Shown: positions 12,758-26,224, counted from the stretch's first letter. The stretch: 64,000 bases of DNA from Salminus brasiliensis (GCF_030463535.1 NC_132896.1:22735709-22799708); one strand, 5' to 3'. Notes: generated from the letters alone by a model not told the origin. Made by a program: numbers and translations.

Positions 12758-13208
12758 TATGTATATATATATATACATACATATATGTATGTATATATAT
12801 ACATACAGGAAGCCAAAATACCGAACCTCATTTCAAAGTTTAAAGGTGTACATTAAGTCATATCATAATTTACACATGCTCCGAATGTCAACAGTTGCAT
12901 TTCACACAAGTAATTTGGCATCTTTGTGAAATGCATGCATTGTCAGAGGCACTGGACTTCATTCTCATTTGCAGCCGAAGTTGACTTTCTCAGACATTTA
13001 GTTACAGATTTTCAGAAGAAACGTGTCTATTTTTTGTATGTTTTAGACATGTATTTACTGTCAAGCCATTTACCTTTGTACAAGCATCTTTATTTATCAC
13101 ATAATGCATTTGCACTGTCATGTTTATTGCTGTACTGTTAAGCTGTTCATTCTGTTAAAAATGAATGTTTTGCTATTAAACCATCATTATCCTGATTACG
13201 CATGATCA

Positions 13209-14511
13209 ACACTTAAAAAAAAAAAAACTTAATATTTTGTTGCACAACCCTTTGCAATGAGACTTCTGCACCTCTCGGTAGGTATTTTGGCCCACTCCTT
13301 ATAAGCAAACTGCTCCAGGTGTCTCAGATTTGAAGGGTGCCTTTTCCAGATGGCATGTTTCAGCTCCTTTCAAAGATACTCAATAGGATTTAGGTCAGGG
13401 CTCATAGAAGGCCACTTCAGAATAGTCCAATGTTTTCCTCTTAGCCATTCTTGGGTATTTTTAGTGTTTTGGGTCATTATCCTGTTGCAAGACCTATGAC
13501 CTGCGACTGAGACCAAGCTTTCTGACACTGAGCAGCACATTTCTCTCTAGAATCCCTTGATAGTCTTGAGATTTCATTGTACCCTGCACAGATTCAAGAC
13601 ACCCTGTGCCAGATGCAGCAAAGCAGCCCCAGAGCATAACAGAGCCTCATCCATGTTTCACAGTAGGGACAGTGTTCTTTTCTTGACATGCTTCATTTTT
13701 CATCTGTGAACATAGAGCTGATGTGCCTTGGCATAAAGTTCCATTTTTGTCTCATCTGTCCATAGGACATTCTCCCAGAAGCTTTGGGGCTTGTTTGGCG
13801 AATTCCAGTCTGGCTTTGTTATGATTTGTTTTCAACAATGGTGTCCTCCTTGGTCATCTCCCATGAAGGCTCAAACAACGTCGGATGGTGCGATCTGACA
13901 CTGATGTTCCTTGAGCTTGAAGTTCACCTTTTATCTCTTTAGAAATTTTTCTGGGCTGTTTTGTTACCATTCGTATTATCTGTCTCTTTGATTTGTCATC
14001 AATTTTCCTCCTAAAAACACAGCTAAAAACACCCAAAAATGGCTAAGAGGAAAACATTGGACTATTCTGAAGTGGCCTTCTATGAGCCCTGACCTAAATC
14101 CTATTGAGTATCTTTGAAAGGAGCTGAAACATACCGTCTGGAAAAGGCACCCTTCAAACCTGAGACAACTGAAGCAGTTTGCTGATGAGAAGTGGGCCAA
14201 AATACCTGCTGAGAGGTGCAGAAGTCTCATTGACGGTTACAGGAATCATTTGATTGCAGTGATTGCCTGAAAAGGTTGTGCAACAACATATTAAGTTAAG
14301 GGTACCATCATTTCTGTCCAGACCTGTTTCATGATTTTATTTTTAAAAATAATTCTGTTGAAGGGTGGTTAAAAAGCAATGTCTGACTTTCATTGGTTAA
14401 TTTCCATAGCATTTTTATTATTACTTTTGTCAGATTGTCAAGTTATTTCTGTGACCATTGTTGGTTTTTCTTTCATTAACCAAGGGGTACCAACAATTTT
14501 GTCCACGTGTG
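13209..14511. mobile_element. fold-back Tc1-like element (head-to-head copies of one transposase end)
   Basis: From 13225 to about 14010 the minus strand reads a Tc1 transposase from helix-turn-helix (VTKQPRKISKEIKGELQAQG near 13900-13980) to C-terminus at the left. At about 14018 the orientation flips: plus-strand sequence 14035-14300 repeats the same C-terminal region, then a terminal repeat ending GTCCACGTGTG before TA (14512). Arms of about 230-280 bp match closely, except for one gap in the left arm. Same family as the element at 31429-32962. All frames carry stops. Confidence 0.82.
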
Positions 14512-14770
14512 TATGTGGGCCAGCCTCTCATCCTAAGCACAGCCCGACTCAATCCGTTTGGGCATTGATGGGTTTGAGAGCTAGCAGATTTAGGATAGGA
14601 GGGTAGGAGAGGAGGAGTAGCAAAAGTTTCTGGACGCAGCAACTTTTGTGTCTGTTTTCTCTTTCATTAAAGTATAAAAATGTTGTTTTACTGTATCTAC
14701 TGTACTGTATTTAAGTTTTCAGAAACCATATGTCAGATTTTAGCTACTTTAACTATGCATCATGTCATGC

Positions 14771-14942
14771 ATAGCGGTTAGAGCACCGGGCTATCGATAA
14801 CAGGGGTGTGGGTTTGATTCCCGGGCTTGGCAAGCTGCCACTGTTGGGCCCTTGAGCAAGGCCCTTTACCCTCTCTGCTCCCCGGGTGCTGGAGTTGGCT
14901 GCCCACCGCTCTGGGTGTGTGTGTACTCACTGCCCCTAGTTC

Positions 14943-14981
<39 letters not shown>

Positions 14982-15068
14982 CACTACCACAGATGGGTTA
15001 AATGCGGAGGACACATTTCGCTGTACAGTGTACAGTGACAAATACGTGCACCTTTACCTTTTTTTGTT
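14771..15068 (+). mobile_element. tRNA-derived SINE, most complete 3' end
   Basis: Same family as 9223-9445. The 5' tip is missing (starts TAGCGGTTAGAGCACC), with a B-box variant GGTTTGATTCC. (GT)17 at 14946-14980 is followed by the family tail ending GTGCACCTTTACC and a T-run. Confidence 0.82.
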
Positions 15069-15074
15069 AGTTCA

Positions 15075-15235
15075 AAACGTCAAAAACATCAGTGTTAGTG
15101 ACATCACCTACAACCTCCAGGGAAGATCTGAGGGCAATCCACTGTTCAAAGATGAGCAGAAAAATAGAGGTCATACCACTAGATGCAAACCACTGATGTA
15201 TAAATCTGAAGGACAGTTTGCAAAAAAATAGAAAT
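15075..15235 (+). repeat. transposon-like scrap after SINE
   Basis: A frame reads SDITYNLQGRSEGNPLFKDE then QKNRGHTTRCKPL. It looks like part of a decayed DNA-transposon open frame, but I cannot name the family. Confidence 0.3.
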
Positions 15236-15799
15236 TATCTATAAAATTCCACTGAGGAGTACTAATAAAATGATTACATGTCAATAACATTTCCCAAACA
15301 AGGCATAATACATAACATTTTCCACTATTTGCAAAGATTCAGTGGTTTGTTTGCCTTACCATAACAAACTATTATATTAGTGTGTTGTATTGTATTGTGT
15401 GTAGTATTACTATTTCTGTGCAGAACAACAATAAAGCCAACATAGAAATCTTTTTAAAAGAATTTGTACTTTTTTTTTGTAAAATTTAAAAGAAAGAAAT
15501 ATATGTTTACCTAAACTTTAAATGTTTAATGGGTAAAACGCTCTTTAAAATATTAATATTTACTGGTCAAAAAACATAATTGTTTCCATCTCTTTCCTCA
15601 CTGTATTAATGCTCACCACTGAAGAGCTACAGATATGCTTGCACTACAATAGTTTAGTGACAATGCGCCAAAACCAATACATTGGTTTTGCTGTACAACC
15701 AATACATTTCAAGAAAATAAGGTTACATTTTTAACTACCTTATTAATGTTCTCACATACTCACTTGTTCTGGAAATCTACACTATTACTGGTACAGAAA

Positions 15800-16065
15800 T
15801 CAAGATTTGTCAGACCAAGCTATGTTTTTCCATTCTTCAACTGTTTTGTTGAGCCTCTGCCCACTGCAGCCTCTATCCTCAGTTCTGGAACTCGATGTGC
15901 TCCTCTGCTGTTGTAGCCCATCAACTTCAAGGTTTCACATGTTGTCCATTCATTCTGAGATGGTTTTCTGCTTTCCACAGTTGTACCCAGTCTTAAGTGT
16001 TTCTGTCTGCAGAACTGCTGCTCACGGGATGTTTTTCTTTATTGCACCTGTTATGCCCCTGTTGT
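15800..16065. repeat. interspersed repeat of unknown class
   Basis: Contains GTCAGACCAAGCTATGTTTT, CTCTGCCCACTGCAGCCTC, TGCTGTTGTAGCCCATC and GCTGCTCACGGGATGTTTTT in an order I recognise from a dispersed fish repeat. The 86-codon frame across it is not a convincing gene. Confidence 0.45.
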
Positions 16066-16470
16066 AAGGAGCATCTTATCTCTACGAATATAGAAATAAA
16101 ATAGATAAAATACAGTTTTGTGCCCTGTGCCTTTTCTTGTTTAATAATTTTTATGTCTTTTCCATATTTATATACACATTTGTATATTTGTATCATATAT
16201 ATTTGTAAACCAATTTATGTAAACAGTTAATAGTCAAATTCAGTTATATTTAATAATACAAAACATTAATATTAAGATTCATATCTAGGATCTTGAAAAG
16301 ACATCACATCTCTACAGACAGCTGAACCTAAAATAAAGTTGGAAACAAAGGTGCACATCGCTTTAAACATCGCTGTTACCCCAGATTCAGCCGGCATCAC
16401 GTGACTTTGACTAACAAACAAGAATTTGTTCTAATAAAGGTTTTCCTAATAACGCAATACACGTACATGT

Positions 16471-16484
16471 CCACTAGGTGGTGC
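16471..16484 (+). promoter_or_regulatory. CTCF-like motif
   Basis: CCACTAGGTGGTGC matches the core CTCF consensus (CCASYAGRKGGCRS) with one deviation. Motif match only. Confidence 0.4.
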
Positions 16485-16989
16485 AGATGTGACAGCACCA
16501 TTCTGAAAAATGTGGCGTTTTAGTTGTTGACGTGAAGGTATCTGCACGATCTTAGGTTCTCAAACATATATGACTAATACTGCTGGAGTGTGAAACAACT
16601 CATGTTTGACATAACATTATTTCAGTGATGTCAAACTGAAGTCACTCAAATATTTATTGTAGCCTGATAAATACAACAGAATAGCAGGCCATTGTAGGAC
16701 CATCTTGAAATCAACACGGTACCAATAGTATTAGCAAAGATGCTAAAATATATGTTCATACAATAGTTATTAAAATATCAATGTCTGCTCTTGTCACAGT
16801 TGATGTCAAATCAAATACATCCACCATCAGAAAGAGACTGCTTAAATATCATGTTCTTGCACTTTGCACAGCACCAGTTCTTTCACTCTGCACTTCTTCA
16901 ACTCCTGCGCCCCAGGTTGGTGACATAACAACACTTAACCCTGGCTCAGACAAAAAATCTTACATTTGCTCTTGAGAAAAGTATTGGAA

Positions 16990-17300
16990 CAATGGAGCAT
17001 GTCAGAAACTTTGTGAAATTGATCCTTTGTTCCTGATTATGGCGGTGCACCCTAGTTTCCAGGCTGGGTCTGTTATTGAGTATTGGTTTAGTCTAAAATA
17101 CAGTGACCTGCAAAGGTTCATGCAGTTGGGGTCAGAATTTCTGTTAAAGATGAAAACAGTATGGCTTTTACAGCATGGTAATGATCTTTACCACACCTCA
17201 AAATCCACAGTGGTCCACCTAAACAGTAGCCCAACCTTAACATCTTCAAATTACTGTGGTTGTATTTCAAAAGAGCAGTGAATGCAAGACAGCCCAAGAA
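16990..17300 (+). mobile_element. Tc1-like transposase scrap
   Basis: One frame reads SEFLLKMKTVWLLQHGNDLY then HTSKS, resembling the second-Asp block of Tc1 ([12 protein letters not shown]) with that Asp replaced by Gly. The rest is unreadable. Weak call. Confidence 0.35.
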
Positions 17301-18152
17301 TGTTACAGAACTTTTGCAAAGAGAACGGGCAAAAAACCCACTAACAAGAATAGAGACACTTGTAGTGGGCTACAACATACAAGCCATCATACTTGCCGAA
17401 CAAACTTACTAAGTACTGATCATGCAGAGGAAAGAAATATTCAAGTTAGAATCTCCTATTAATCTCATTAATTCTCCTACACATGATTAAGTCCCATTTG
17501 AGACCAATGTGAGATTTAAGCAATTTTGTCTGGTTTCTGAAATTCAGCTCATGAGAGACAACCTCTTTTTGGTCAGATTGATATCACTTTTCTCATGAGA
17601 AGAGGTTTAGGAAGATTTCAGAAACCAGTAAAACATTGTCATCTGCTTTAATTCTCCTCAAAGATAGAAAAATGTAATTGTTCATTTGAGGTAACCAAAC
17701 TTTTGCCCTTTTAACTTTTTTTTTATTGTAAAACTGTAACAAAAGGGAAAAAAATTATCATGTTTAAAACAAAGACATATTTGTAAAATTATTTTATGCC
17801 TTTTGGAAATCAGGCAATCTTTGCTATTAACAGAAACAAAAATAGTGCATGCCACTGTAAAAAAGAAGACCTTTGACCAAGAAAAACATTTTATTGACTT
17901 ATTAAAATGTTTTTTTTTTTTTTACATTTTAGGGCTTCCATATAGGATGTAGACAATTTAGCAATTTAGGCAGTAAAATAATATTTCAGTGTTTGCCAGG
18001 AACCATAAATTATTCTTACTTATGAGCTGAATCAAGCCTAACTTGTCTAACTTAATAGCAACTACAAACTACAAACTAAGATGAACATTTCATTGTACTA
18101 AACATTTTTTATAATATATTCATGTTGTCTAACCCCACCCCCAAGAACAGTA

Positions 18153-18197
18153 TTTCCAGGAATCCCCCCTGTGACTCTGCAAGGGATTCCTGGGAAA
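18153..18197. repeat. hairpin 1, TTTCCAGGAATCCC arms
   Basis: TTTCCAGGAATCCC and GGGATTCCTGGGAAA flank a spacer of about 16 nt. Related to hairpin 2 at 18583-18649. Confidence 0.65.
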
Positions 18198-18582
18198 ACT
18201 GGACCCCGGGGACAAGGAAGAGATAGCATCTTGCACAGCAAAAAAAAAAGAAAAAGAAAAATAACCCCTAAAACCTGTTTAGACACCCCTAACTGTAACT
18301 AAAATGATAAACTGATTTATGTTGTAGCAGTGCCCCCATTCCCGAGCTACAGTGCTTCATCTCAGACTCCCAGTTGACCAGAGATGCAGCACTGCACCTT
18401 GGGCCTGAGGATATTTCTGTGCAGGTTATACACATCATCTGCCGCTCACTTCTAGGACTGCCTGAATTGTTGAAAAGGAAAGAGAATGCAGAGAAAATAG
18501 AAAGTCGTTAAATGTATAGGTCTTAAATGGAACAAGACCAAATCAACATTAAAAGCTATTTTCTGTTCATATACATGACTTC

Positions 18583-18649
18583 TAGGGTCTTGTTTTCCCA
18601 GAAATCACCTGCACAGTAATAGAGGTTATTCCTGGGAAATAAAGACCTT
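18583..18649. repeat. hairpin 2, related to hairpin 1
   Basis: AGGGTCTTGTTTTCCCAGAA and its diverged complement ATTCCTGGGAAATAAAGACC. Shares the TTCCCAGGAAT core with hairpin 1. Confidence 0.6.
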
Positions 18650-19712
18650 GTGGACAAAGAAGAGATCCACAAAATGCTAATTATGCACCGCAAACCTGTG
18701 GTTTTAATATTTTTAAACACACATCCTATATCTGAATTGCTCTTTTGCAAGTTGAATCATGCTTTGTCTGAAAACAAAATCACATTTGGCCATCTATTGC
18801 ATAGTGTGCAAGGACCTCACAATAGCATCACAACACTGCCCCCATCACAATAAGGTCTTCACAAACTCACTTGCCATTTACAACTTAACGTGTGTTTTTA
18901 CATTTTTAAAATGAAAATATTTCAACTTTTTTTCATTTCAAGAGAAGCATCATGAGTATTAATTACATTTCTTCCACAAAGAAATATGAGTGACACAAAT
19001 TTAATCCTGTGTTCTCCTTGGGCTGTTACTCCCTCTCTGTCATTTTGAAGTTAGTAAAGTTCAGTTATTATCAATTATTAGATTAGAATTACCTTATAGG
19101 CCTTGTAGAGTACCATGGTCCACCCCCAGCCACCACTCTGGATACTCTCTAAAAAAACATCTCTGTGCTATAATTTGAAGAGAAGACATTATTATCATCA
19201 TCATATTGTAAACTGCCCTAAATACACTGGCTTTGATAAGAACTTTCAAAATCTCACTTTTTGAATTTTATTCAAGAACAAAAAATGTTTGCCTAAAGAC
19301 AGGAAAGAAAAGAAACACAAAAATTCCTAACCTCTTTCTGAGTCTTTTCCAAGAACTGAGAGCTTTAGATTGTCTCAAATACCTCATCTGGAACCTCCCT
19401 GAGTCCATATAAGGAATTCTGAAGGGATTTTATTTTGGGATAATGGAAAATGTTGCTGTGGTTTTGATAAACACTCTTTGAGCCTCTCACAGTTAGTGAT
19501 TGTGGAAGCAGATAGTTTGTCACTGGTCAGTGTGGCCTCCCCTCCCCCTTTCTGTCTCTTTGCGCAGCTCACATACATTCCCTTTTCTAGTCAGGTCTAC
19601 TGCAGCCTGACATAAAAGGCAAAACGAAGTGAAGGTATAAGAGAAGCCCAAAAAAGCCATAGTGGCTGTAGTTAAGTGTCTCTCTGTGCCATTTAACCCA
19701 GATTATTAATAT

Positions 19713-19719
<7 letters not shown>

Positions 19720-19748
<29 letters not shown>
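19720..19748. repeat. (TA)n microsatellite
   Basis: About 14 units of TA. Confidence 0.9.
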
Positions 19749-19749
<1 letters not shown>

Positions 19750-22700
19750 CAAGCTGGACTAAATCAAAGGAACCTTGAATTCAGTATAGACATTCAGAAA
19801 AATGTTCCTGTATACAGACTTCAGGGCAAGTACATAGTCATACTGATAAAAAAAAAATGGATTATAATCACTTCTTTTATGCACCTCTTACCACACCAGC
19901 TGTGTTAACTCAAATACTGCCAACATTAGAGACACATTGAAACAAAAATATAAGGAAATTATTACTAATGAATACTAATAAAAACATAAACATACTTATG
20001 CCTGTTGCTGACTCACACCAAAAAACATTTTTTCCATTCAGTATACATCAGCTACCCTTTACATTGTCTGAAAATGTTATGCAAGAAGATAAAAAGAGAG
20101 AAAGAATGGGGGAGGGGGGGTGGTTATTCATGTTTAAGTCTGACAGACCAGGCTCAGGTTGTGCTCACCATTATGGACAAGGCTGAAACACTGTTTACAC
20201 AGACACTGTGCTGATAATGGAGAGCAAGCACTCGAACACACCCAAACATTGCCTTTTAAGGTCCCCTTTCATTTCTCCTCATCTCCTTAAATAATCTCAA
20301 CAGGAAATGTGAGGAGTGGGGTGAGGGGCTGACTTTTCGCTCAAATTCTGAGGGCTAATGTGCTCTAGAGCATTCTGTAGCCTCATGCTGCCTTTTTTTT
20401 TATTAATGTCTGTTCCTTAGACATAAGGTAGACAAAGGACTGTATTAAAAAGTGTTATATATGTGTTGTGAGTCTGAATGATCTATGGTTGTAGTCCTTT
20501 CACTGGATTAAGTTTTAATTCTCTCTGTAATTTTCAAGTAGCCAGTGGCTGGTGCTTGAGAGATTTGGAATCAAGCCTAAGTTATCATCAAAATGATGAC
20601 TTTGTGATTGTGTATTGGGAGTAAAATTTCACAGAGTTCCTAAATATGACTAATGCAATGTAAAAGTATAATATTACAACAAAACGTTAATAAAATGAAT
20701 CATAATATAAATGGAAGTTTGGAAAGTTTGGAACAAATGATTCTGGGTCAAAAAGAGTCCATGCTAGAAGTTGAAGGGATGGAAGCTATTTGTCATTTAG
20801 GGTTTGGGGCAGTCTCTTGTAAGTGCCCTCTACCCCTTGCTGTTCATGTGAAAGTGACCCTGGGATCAAGGATCCTTAGGGGCTTGGGGAGGGGAGCAAG
20901 TAGCACAGGGGACAGACCAGAGAAGCGAGGCCATTTAGGTCATGTGAAAGCACTTGGCTCTGATAGATCCCAGACTTTAGACTCTTAGGAAAATAAATAA
21001 TATGCTTCCTTTCCCTCCCTCACTGTCTCCAGTTCATGGACACCCTCCTTGCTTCTATGTAATCTATCTGTCAAATCAGTGTGCAGATGGTTATTCAGTT
21101 ATACAAACTTTTTTACACTACTACATTTTTTGTCATTTGGACATTTAAAAAAAATATAATTTCTATCTGGGATTTCTATATACATTACTCTGAGAGAATT
21201 TATATACATACATTATTAATTATAATGTATTATACAAACATTATTTATATACATTATATATACATTTATTTTGTGGAATGGGGTTATTGTGGAATGTGCA
21301 GATCACAAATGATCACAGTTTTTGATAGAATACGAATGGGTATGTTTAAGAAGGTAATAGCTAAATAGATACATAATGGCTAAATCATCTGACTCTTTAC
21401 TTTCTGGAACATTCAAGGGATGTCTATTAGGGAATGGGTCTATTTGTCATCACTTTAAAGTTCCACCTCAGCAAAGTAAAACTTGGAATACCGCAATTTG
21501 TGATATAAATATAATAAATATCAGTTCCAATTTGAGATTAAAACATGCTGTTAATAAAGTGTAAGCAAAAAAGTTCATATTATTTCTATTATTTATTGTA
21601 GATAATATTTTTTCATATTTTATTTCTCCAAATTAAGATCTGCACACAAATGTTATACAAATTAATAGGACAGAAAATTATGTTGTACACACTTATCTAG
21701 TATATCCAAACTTTACATTTAATAAGATGTTGATAATATAGGACAGTTTACCTGAATAACATGAATATAGTGTAAAAAAAAAAACATGATATGAAAACAG
21801 TTTAGCAGGGATTATGTTACATTTATATAATCTATTGTAAGCATAACATATATGAAAACAATGCACAAACAAAGTCAGCATATTATAATATCATAAATAA
21901 TAACTGAGACGAGAACAAACACTATAGTAATTAGCATAAAGAAGTCAAATGCTTCTGGTCATGGAAACAATTTATGACCTCAGGCACCAGCTCAAAGTAC
22001 ACAACTAAAAAACATACATTTGTTAAACAGCTTACCTTAGACTTGCTCCATGACTTGAGTTTTTTTGGGTTTTTTGAAGGTCTGTTGTCACAATACAGCT
22101 AGGGTAACAGACTAATGTGACTAGGAAGAAGACTGAGCTTCTAATAGACTTGGTGAGTCTTACTAACTGATGAAAGCCTCTCTTTTGAAGCACACATGAC
22201 CTGGAGAGCTTCCTTTTACCTTATATGAGTCTCCATGACCCAAGCCTATGACCTGCAATGGGTCTAGAAAGGAGGGCTCAGGCTGAGGAGGAGGGCTCAG
22301 GCAGGGGTTGGGTGTGTTCTTCCAACTAAGGAAGCTACTTTTGACAATTTTCATATTTCTTCTAAATTTGGAGATTTCTGCCCATGCTAGAGTCTTGGCA
22401 GGTTGGACTGTGTGAGTCCATGTGGAAACCATTAAGAGGGCTCGATGCCATTCCAGGCTGCAAACACAAGAACTGTGCGGCGATACAGATAGAATAATGA
22501 TAGAATAATTTACTAAAAGGTCATGGAACATAGGGCAAGTGGATTTAAAAAGTAATTGCAAACTCTGAAGTGCTCACTTTATATCAGGTAGGCTTATGTA
22601 TTACAAAATATTTAGTATTTTGTAAAATTGTTCAGAACGCATTCTTGAAAATATAGCTGTATAACAGTTTTGCCATCAAACTGTTGTCATATTAATTAAG

Positions 22701-22929
22701 ATTTTTGTCATGTCACGGTTGTTAGCTTGTGCTGTTAACATTAATAAGCATTAACTAGCTCTTCTGTTTTTTCTTAGTATACAAAAAGGAATACCACTGA
22801 TTGGTGTCTGTTTTTCAACATTTATTTGTCTCTTTATCCTTTTGTAAAAATAGTTTACTACTAATACTATGAAGGGACATGTGACATTACATAGTAAAGA
22901 AAAAAGTTCTTAACCAGAATATGTTTTAT

Positions 22930-23795
22930 ACTTTAGGTATTTCAAAGTAGCCCCCTTTTGCTTTGATGACAGCTTTTTACACTCTTGGTGAATTCTCTCA
23001 ATCAGCTTCATGAGGTATCGCATGGAATAGTTATTCAACATTCTTCTCAGCCAGAGGTGGCCTTTTCTACACTCTGTCATCCAACTAATCCCAAACCATC
23101 TCAGTTGTGTTTATGTTTGACGCAGCACTCCATTACTCACCTTTTTGGTCAAATAGCCCTTACATAGCCTGGTGGTGTGTTAGTGTCATTGCCCTGTTAA
23201 AAAAACAAATTAATGTTCCACTAAGCGAATATCACTACAGAATGCTGTGGTAGCCATGTTGATTAAATGTACATTAAACTTAATATAAATCATTATGAAT
23301 AAATATGAATAAATCACAACAGTGTCACCAGTGATGTACCCCCACACCATCACATCACTTCCTCCATGCTTCATGTGGGAACCACACATGTAGAAACCAT
23401 ATGCTTACTTTTTCTGCACAGGTGGAACCAAAAATCTCAGCAACAAAGTACAAATTTCCACTGGTCTAATGTCAATTCTTTGTGGTTTTTGGCCCAAGGC
23501 AGGTTTCCCTTTGTCCTCAATAGTGGCATCTTTGCAGGACTGTAACGGCCTGATTCATGCAGTCTCTTTTGAACAGTTGATGTAGAGATGTGTCTGCTAC
23601 TTAAACTCTGTGACGCATTTATGTGGGCTCTAATATGAGGTGCTGTTAATATGCAGTTTCTGAAGCTGGTAATTTTAATGAACTGATCCTCTGCAGCGCA
23701 GGTAGCTCTTGGTCTTCCATTTATTGGGGGGTCCTTGTGACAGCCATTTTAACCATAGTGTTTGATGGTTTTTGTGACTGCACTTAAAGATACAG
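22930..23795 (-). mobile_element. heavily decayed Tc1-like transposon
   Basis: Forward strand carries antisense Tc1 text, such as TTTCAAAGTAGCCCCC, GCTTTGATGACAGC and CACCCCCACACCATCACATC (the GGGV-W box reversed), in the usual order of a fish Tc1 family. No open frame longer than about 60 codons. Ends not found. Confidence 0.6.
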
Positions 23796-23799
23796 TCAA

Positions 23800-24190
23800 A
23801 GCTCTATTTTATTTATATCTAAATTGACACAATCAATTAGTAAAACAAGAAATCAACAACATAAGAAGACATAACAAAAAGAACTTAACAGATACTTAAA
23901 CCCCCCATGAGTATGTTAGTATACTACAATTTCCATGAACCCCTGAATCTCAACCTTTATCTAAGGGCTTTGTATGTTGATAGAATAATTTTATAGTCAA
24001 TATGGAATTTAACTGGGAGCCAATGCAGTGCTGATAGAACTGGACTGATATGGTCAATATTTCTAGTTTTAGTAAGAAACCTGGCTGCAGCATTTTGAAC
24101 TAGTTGAAGTTTACGAAGGTTCCAGCTGGAACAACCTGACAATAGTGCGTTGCAATAGTCTAGCCTTGAGGTAATACAAACGTGTACAAT
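23800..24190 (-). mobile_element. L2-like LINE, 3' fragment
   Basis: The minus strand encodes LRKLQLVQNAAARFLTKTRN then SPVLSALHWLPVKFHIDYKI and TYKALR, the conserved C-terminus of fish L2-type ORF2. The 3' untranslated part (ACCTTTATCTAAGGGC reversed) also occurs in the copy at 51720-53340. Confidence 0.8.
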
Positions 24191-25099
24191 TTTTTTTTCT
24201 GCATCCTGTAGAGATTAATCATTTCTTACTTTGTTAATAAAATGTAGAAATGCTGTCTTAGCTATATGTTGGGTTTTCAGCTGTTCAGGTGTTTCTCTGA
24301 GGGCTTTGTCATACAATTATGTCAAAAGCTGTGGCAATGCTGATGGGAAGTTCAATGCTGATGGTGGATTCATTGTTTGTATCATCTTGAGATTCTTGCA
24401 TGCTGTCCACAGATTTTATCTGATGTTTAGGTTAGTGGACTGAAATGGCCAGGGCAAAACATTCAGCTTGTGCATTGTAGGGTTAATCTGATGTTTGGGG
24501 GTGCAGCCTTTGTTGATAAAACTCACACTGGCACCATTTATTTTTGGGCATGTCCTCCTTCTCACTCAATGCCAGTATTTAGTGAAATTGTTTAAGGCTT
24601 TTTTCTTTTCTACCTATATTTTTGCCTCAATGGGTTTCTGTAACCAAAAATTAATACTTATTAATAATCATTCATTATTAACATCAGATCAAATAAAGTG
24701 TATTTCCCACTACTGGTTTCTAGAAATCATCTGGACATATGCTGTACATGTGATGGAGGAATAAACAGTGAATACAGGGGGTGTGGTCTCAATAGCCCTT
24801 CAGTCCTTTATCCTTTACTAACCCAGACACATGGCATTACATTACACACTTTGCTATTCAACTGTTTTGGTATCATATCTAATTATTTTAGCCACGATTA
24901 TGCTTCAATATATTTTTACCAACTATATGTAAGTTTCTCACCTCTTACTTCAAATATTCCCATTATATTCCTGTTAATTCCCATAAATATCAGTTAATTC
25001 CCAAATTCCCAGAATATTGCAACATTACCCATTAAACTCACATACCCATTGGGCACACTACCATATATGAGCTCAAACTAGTGTAGGCCAACTAGATAC

Positions 25100-25620
25100 C
25101 TATATACTAAGACATAACTTCATCACCTCTGAGTCCTTGGACACATTACAGTTTGCTTACCACCTCACCCCTCTGCAGATGGTACCAACACTCAACCACT
25201 CTACACTTCACTGGCTCACCTGGATACTTGACTTTAACACCTTTATTCCCTCCAAACTCACCATGAAAGACTTCATCCATCCCTTCCTGACGGATATACC
25301 ACAAGCAGTACAGGTAGGCAAACAATCCGAAACAAAACCCACCCTTACCTTCAACATTGGAGCCCCCCAGGGTTGTGTCCTGAACCCCCTGCTGTACTCA
25401 ATAAAACACTTACGGCTGTGTGGCTTTACCACCATTATCAAGTGTGCTGACGACACTGTTGTGGTGGGTCTAATCTCTAATAAGGATAAGAGGGCCTAGA
25501 GGAGATTGAACACCTGGAGAACTGGTGTCAGGATCTCCATAATGTCAGCAAGACTAAGGAGCTGATAATCAACTGCAGCAAGAAGCAGGAGAGGAGACAC
25601 TCTGTCTAGGATCAAGGATC
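25100..25620 (+). mobile_element. non-LTR retrotransposon reverse transcriptase fragment
   Basis: The plus strand reads DTLQFAYHLTPLQMVPTLNH, FNTFIPSKLTMK, NIGAPQGCVLNPLLYS (motif B, GAPQG) and CADDTVVVGLIS (catalytic ADD). After a stop it continues LEHLENW then VSKTKELIINCSKK. Different LINE family from the L2 copies. 5' truncated. Confidence 0.8.
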
Positions 25621-26224
25621 AGCCAATCTGCCATGAGTATTAAGCAGAAATGTAATTTTAACCCCTTTATCAAGCCAGCTAATCACCCTTCCGCCCCAAA
25701 CTGTCTCCCAGTTCTCGAAGCAATGCCTAATACAAAACCACTTTTTTAAACAACCAAAACACACAGAAAAGGACAGGGTGGACACTTTTATTTTGAAGCT
25801 TGGTTCCCCGATAATTTTAGATCACATTACATACAATTATAACCTCTCTATTTTATCAGAATATTTTATCAGAATATCCCAGTATCTGGAAATCCTAGTA
25901 TCTGGAAATCAGTACATTTAATTCCACTCCACAACAGATGCTTCATATCTTATCATTTTAGACTGATATTAAAACTATCATGCTTTTTTATTTTAGAATC
26001 CTTAGTGAATTATCAACAGAAGACATTTCATTGTGTAAATTAAATCCTGCCAGATTACCAGGAAAAGCATACCATGGTTTCTGCCACTATTCTAGATGAC
26101 CTCTTAACTGCCATAAGATAGTAAGAAACACAGTGCAGCCGTCTTCCCTATGTTTAAAGAGCTTTGATCAGAATGCTAGAACAGGATTTACCATTACCTC
26201 TCAGAAAGAGCCCTGAGACAAAGT

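Larger units (their letters stand above)
17600..22900. other. no gene seen in 5.3 kb
   Basis: Apart from two hairpins and a TA microsatellite, I see no exon, element or motif. Open frames here (up to 132 codons at 22163-22561) look random. An inverted pair CTGGTTTCTGAAATT / ATTTCAGAAACCAG at 17530-17634 lies just before and into it. Confidence 0.5.

Noticed and set aside
15807..16067. 86-codon plus-strand frame as a secreted protein
   Set aside because: The stretch matches a dispersed fish repeat by its motif order, and the frame has no start context or exon structure.
22163..22561. 132-codon minus-strand frame as a gene
   Set aside because: No recognisable domain, no splice or repeat context; composition looks random.
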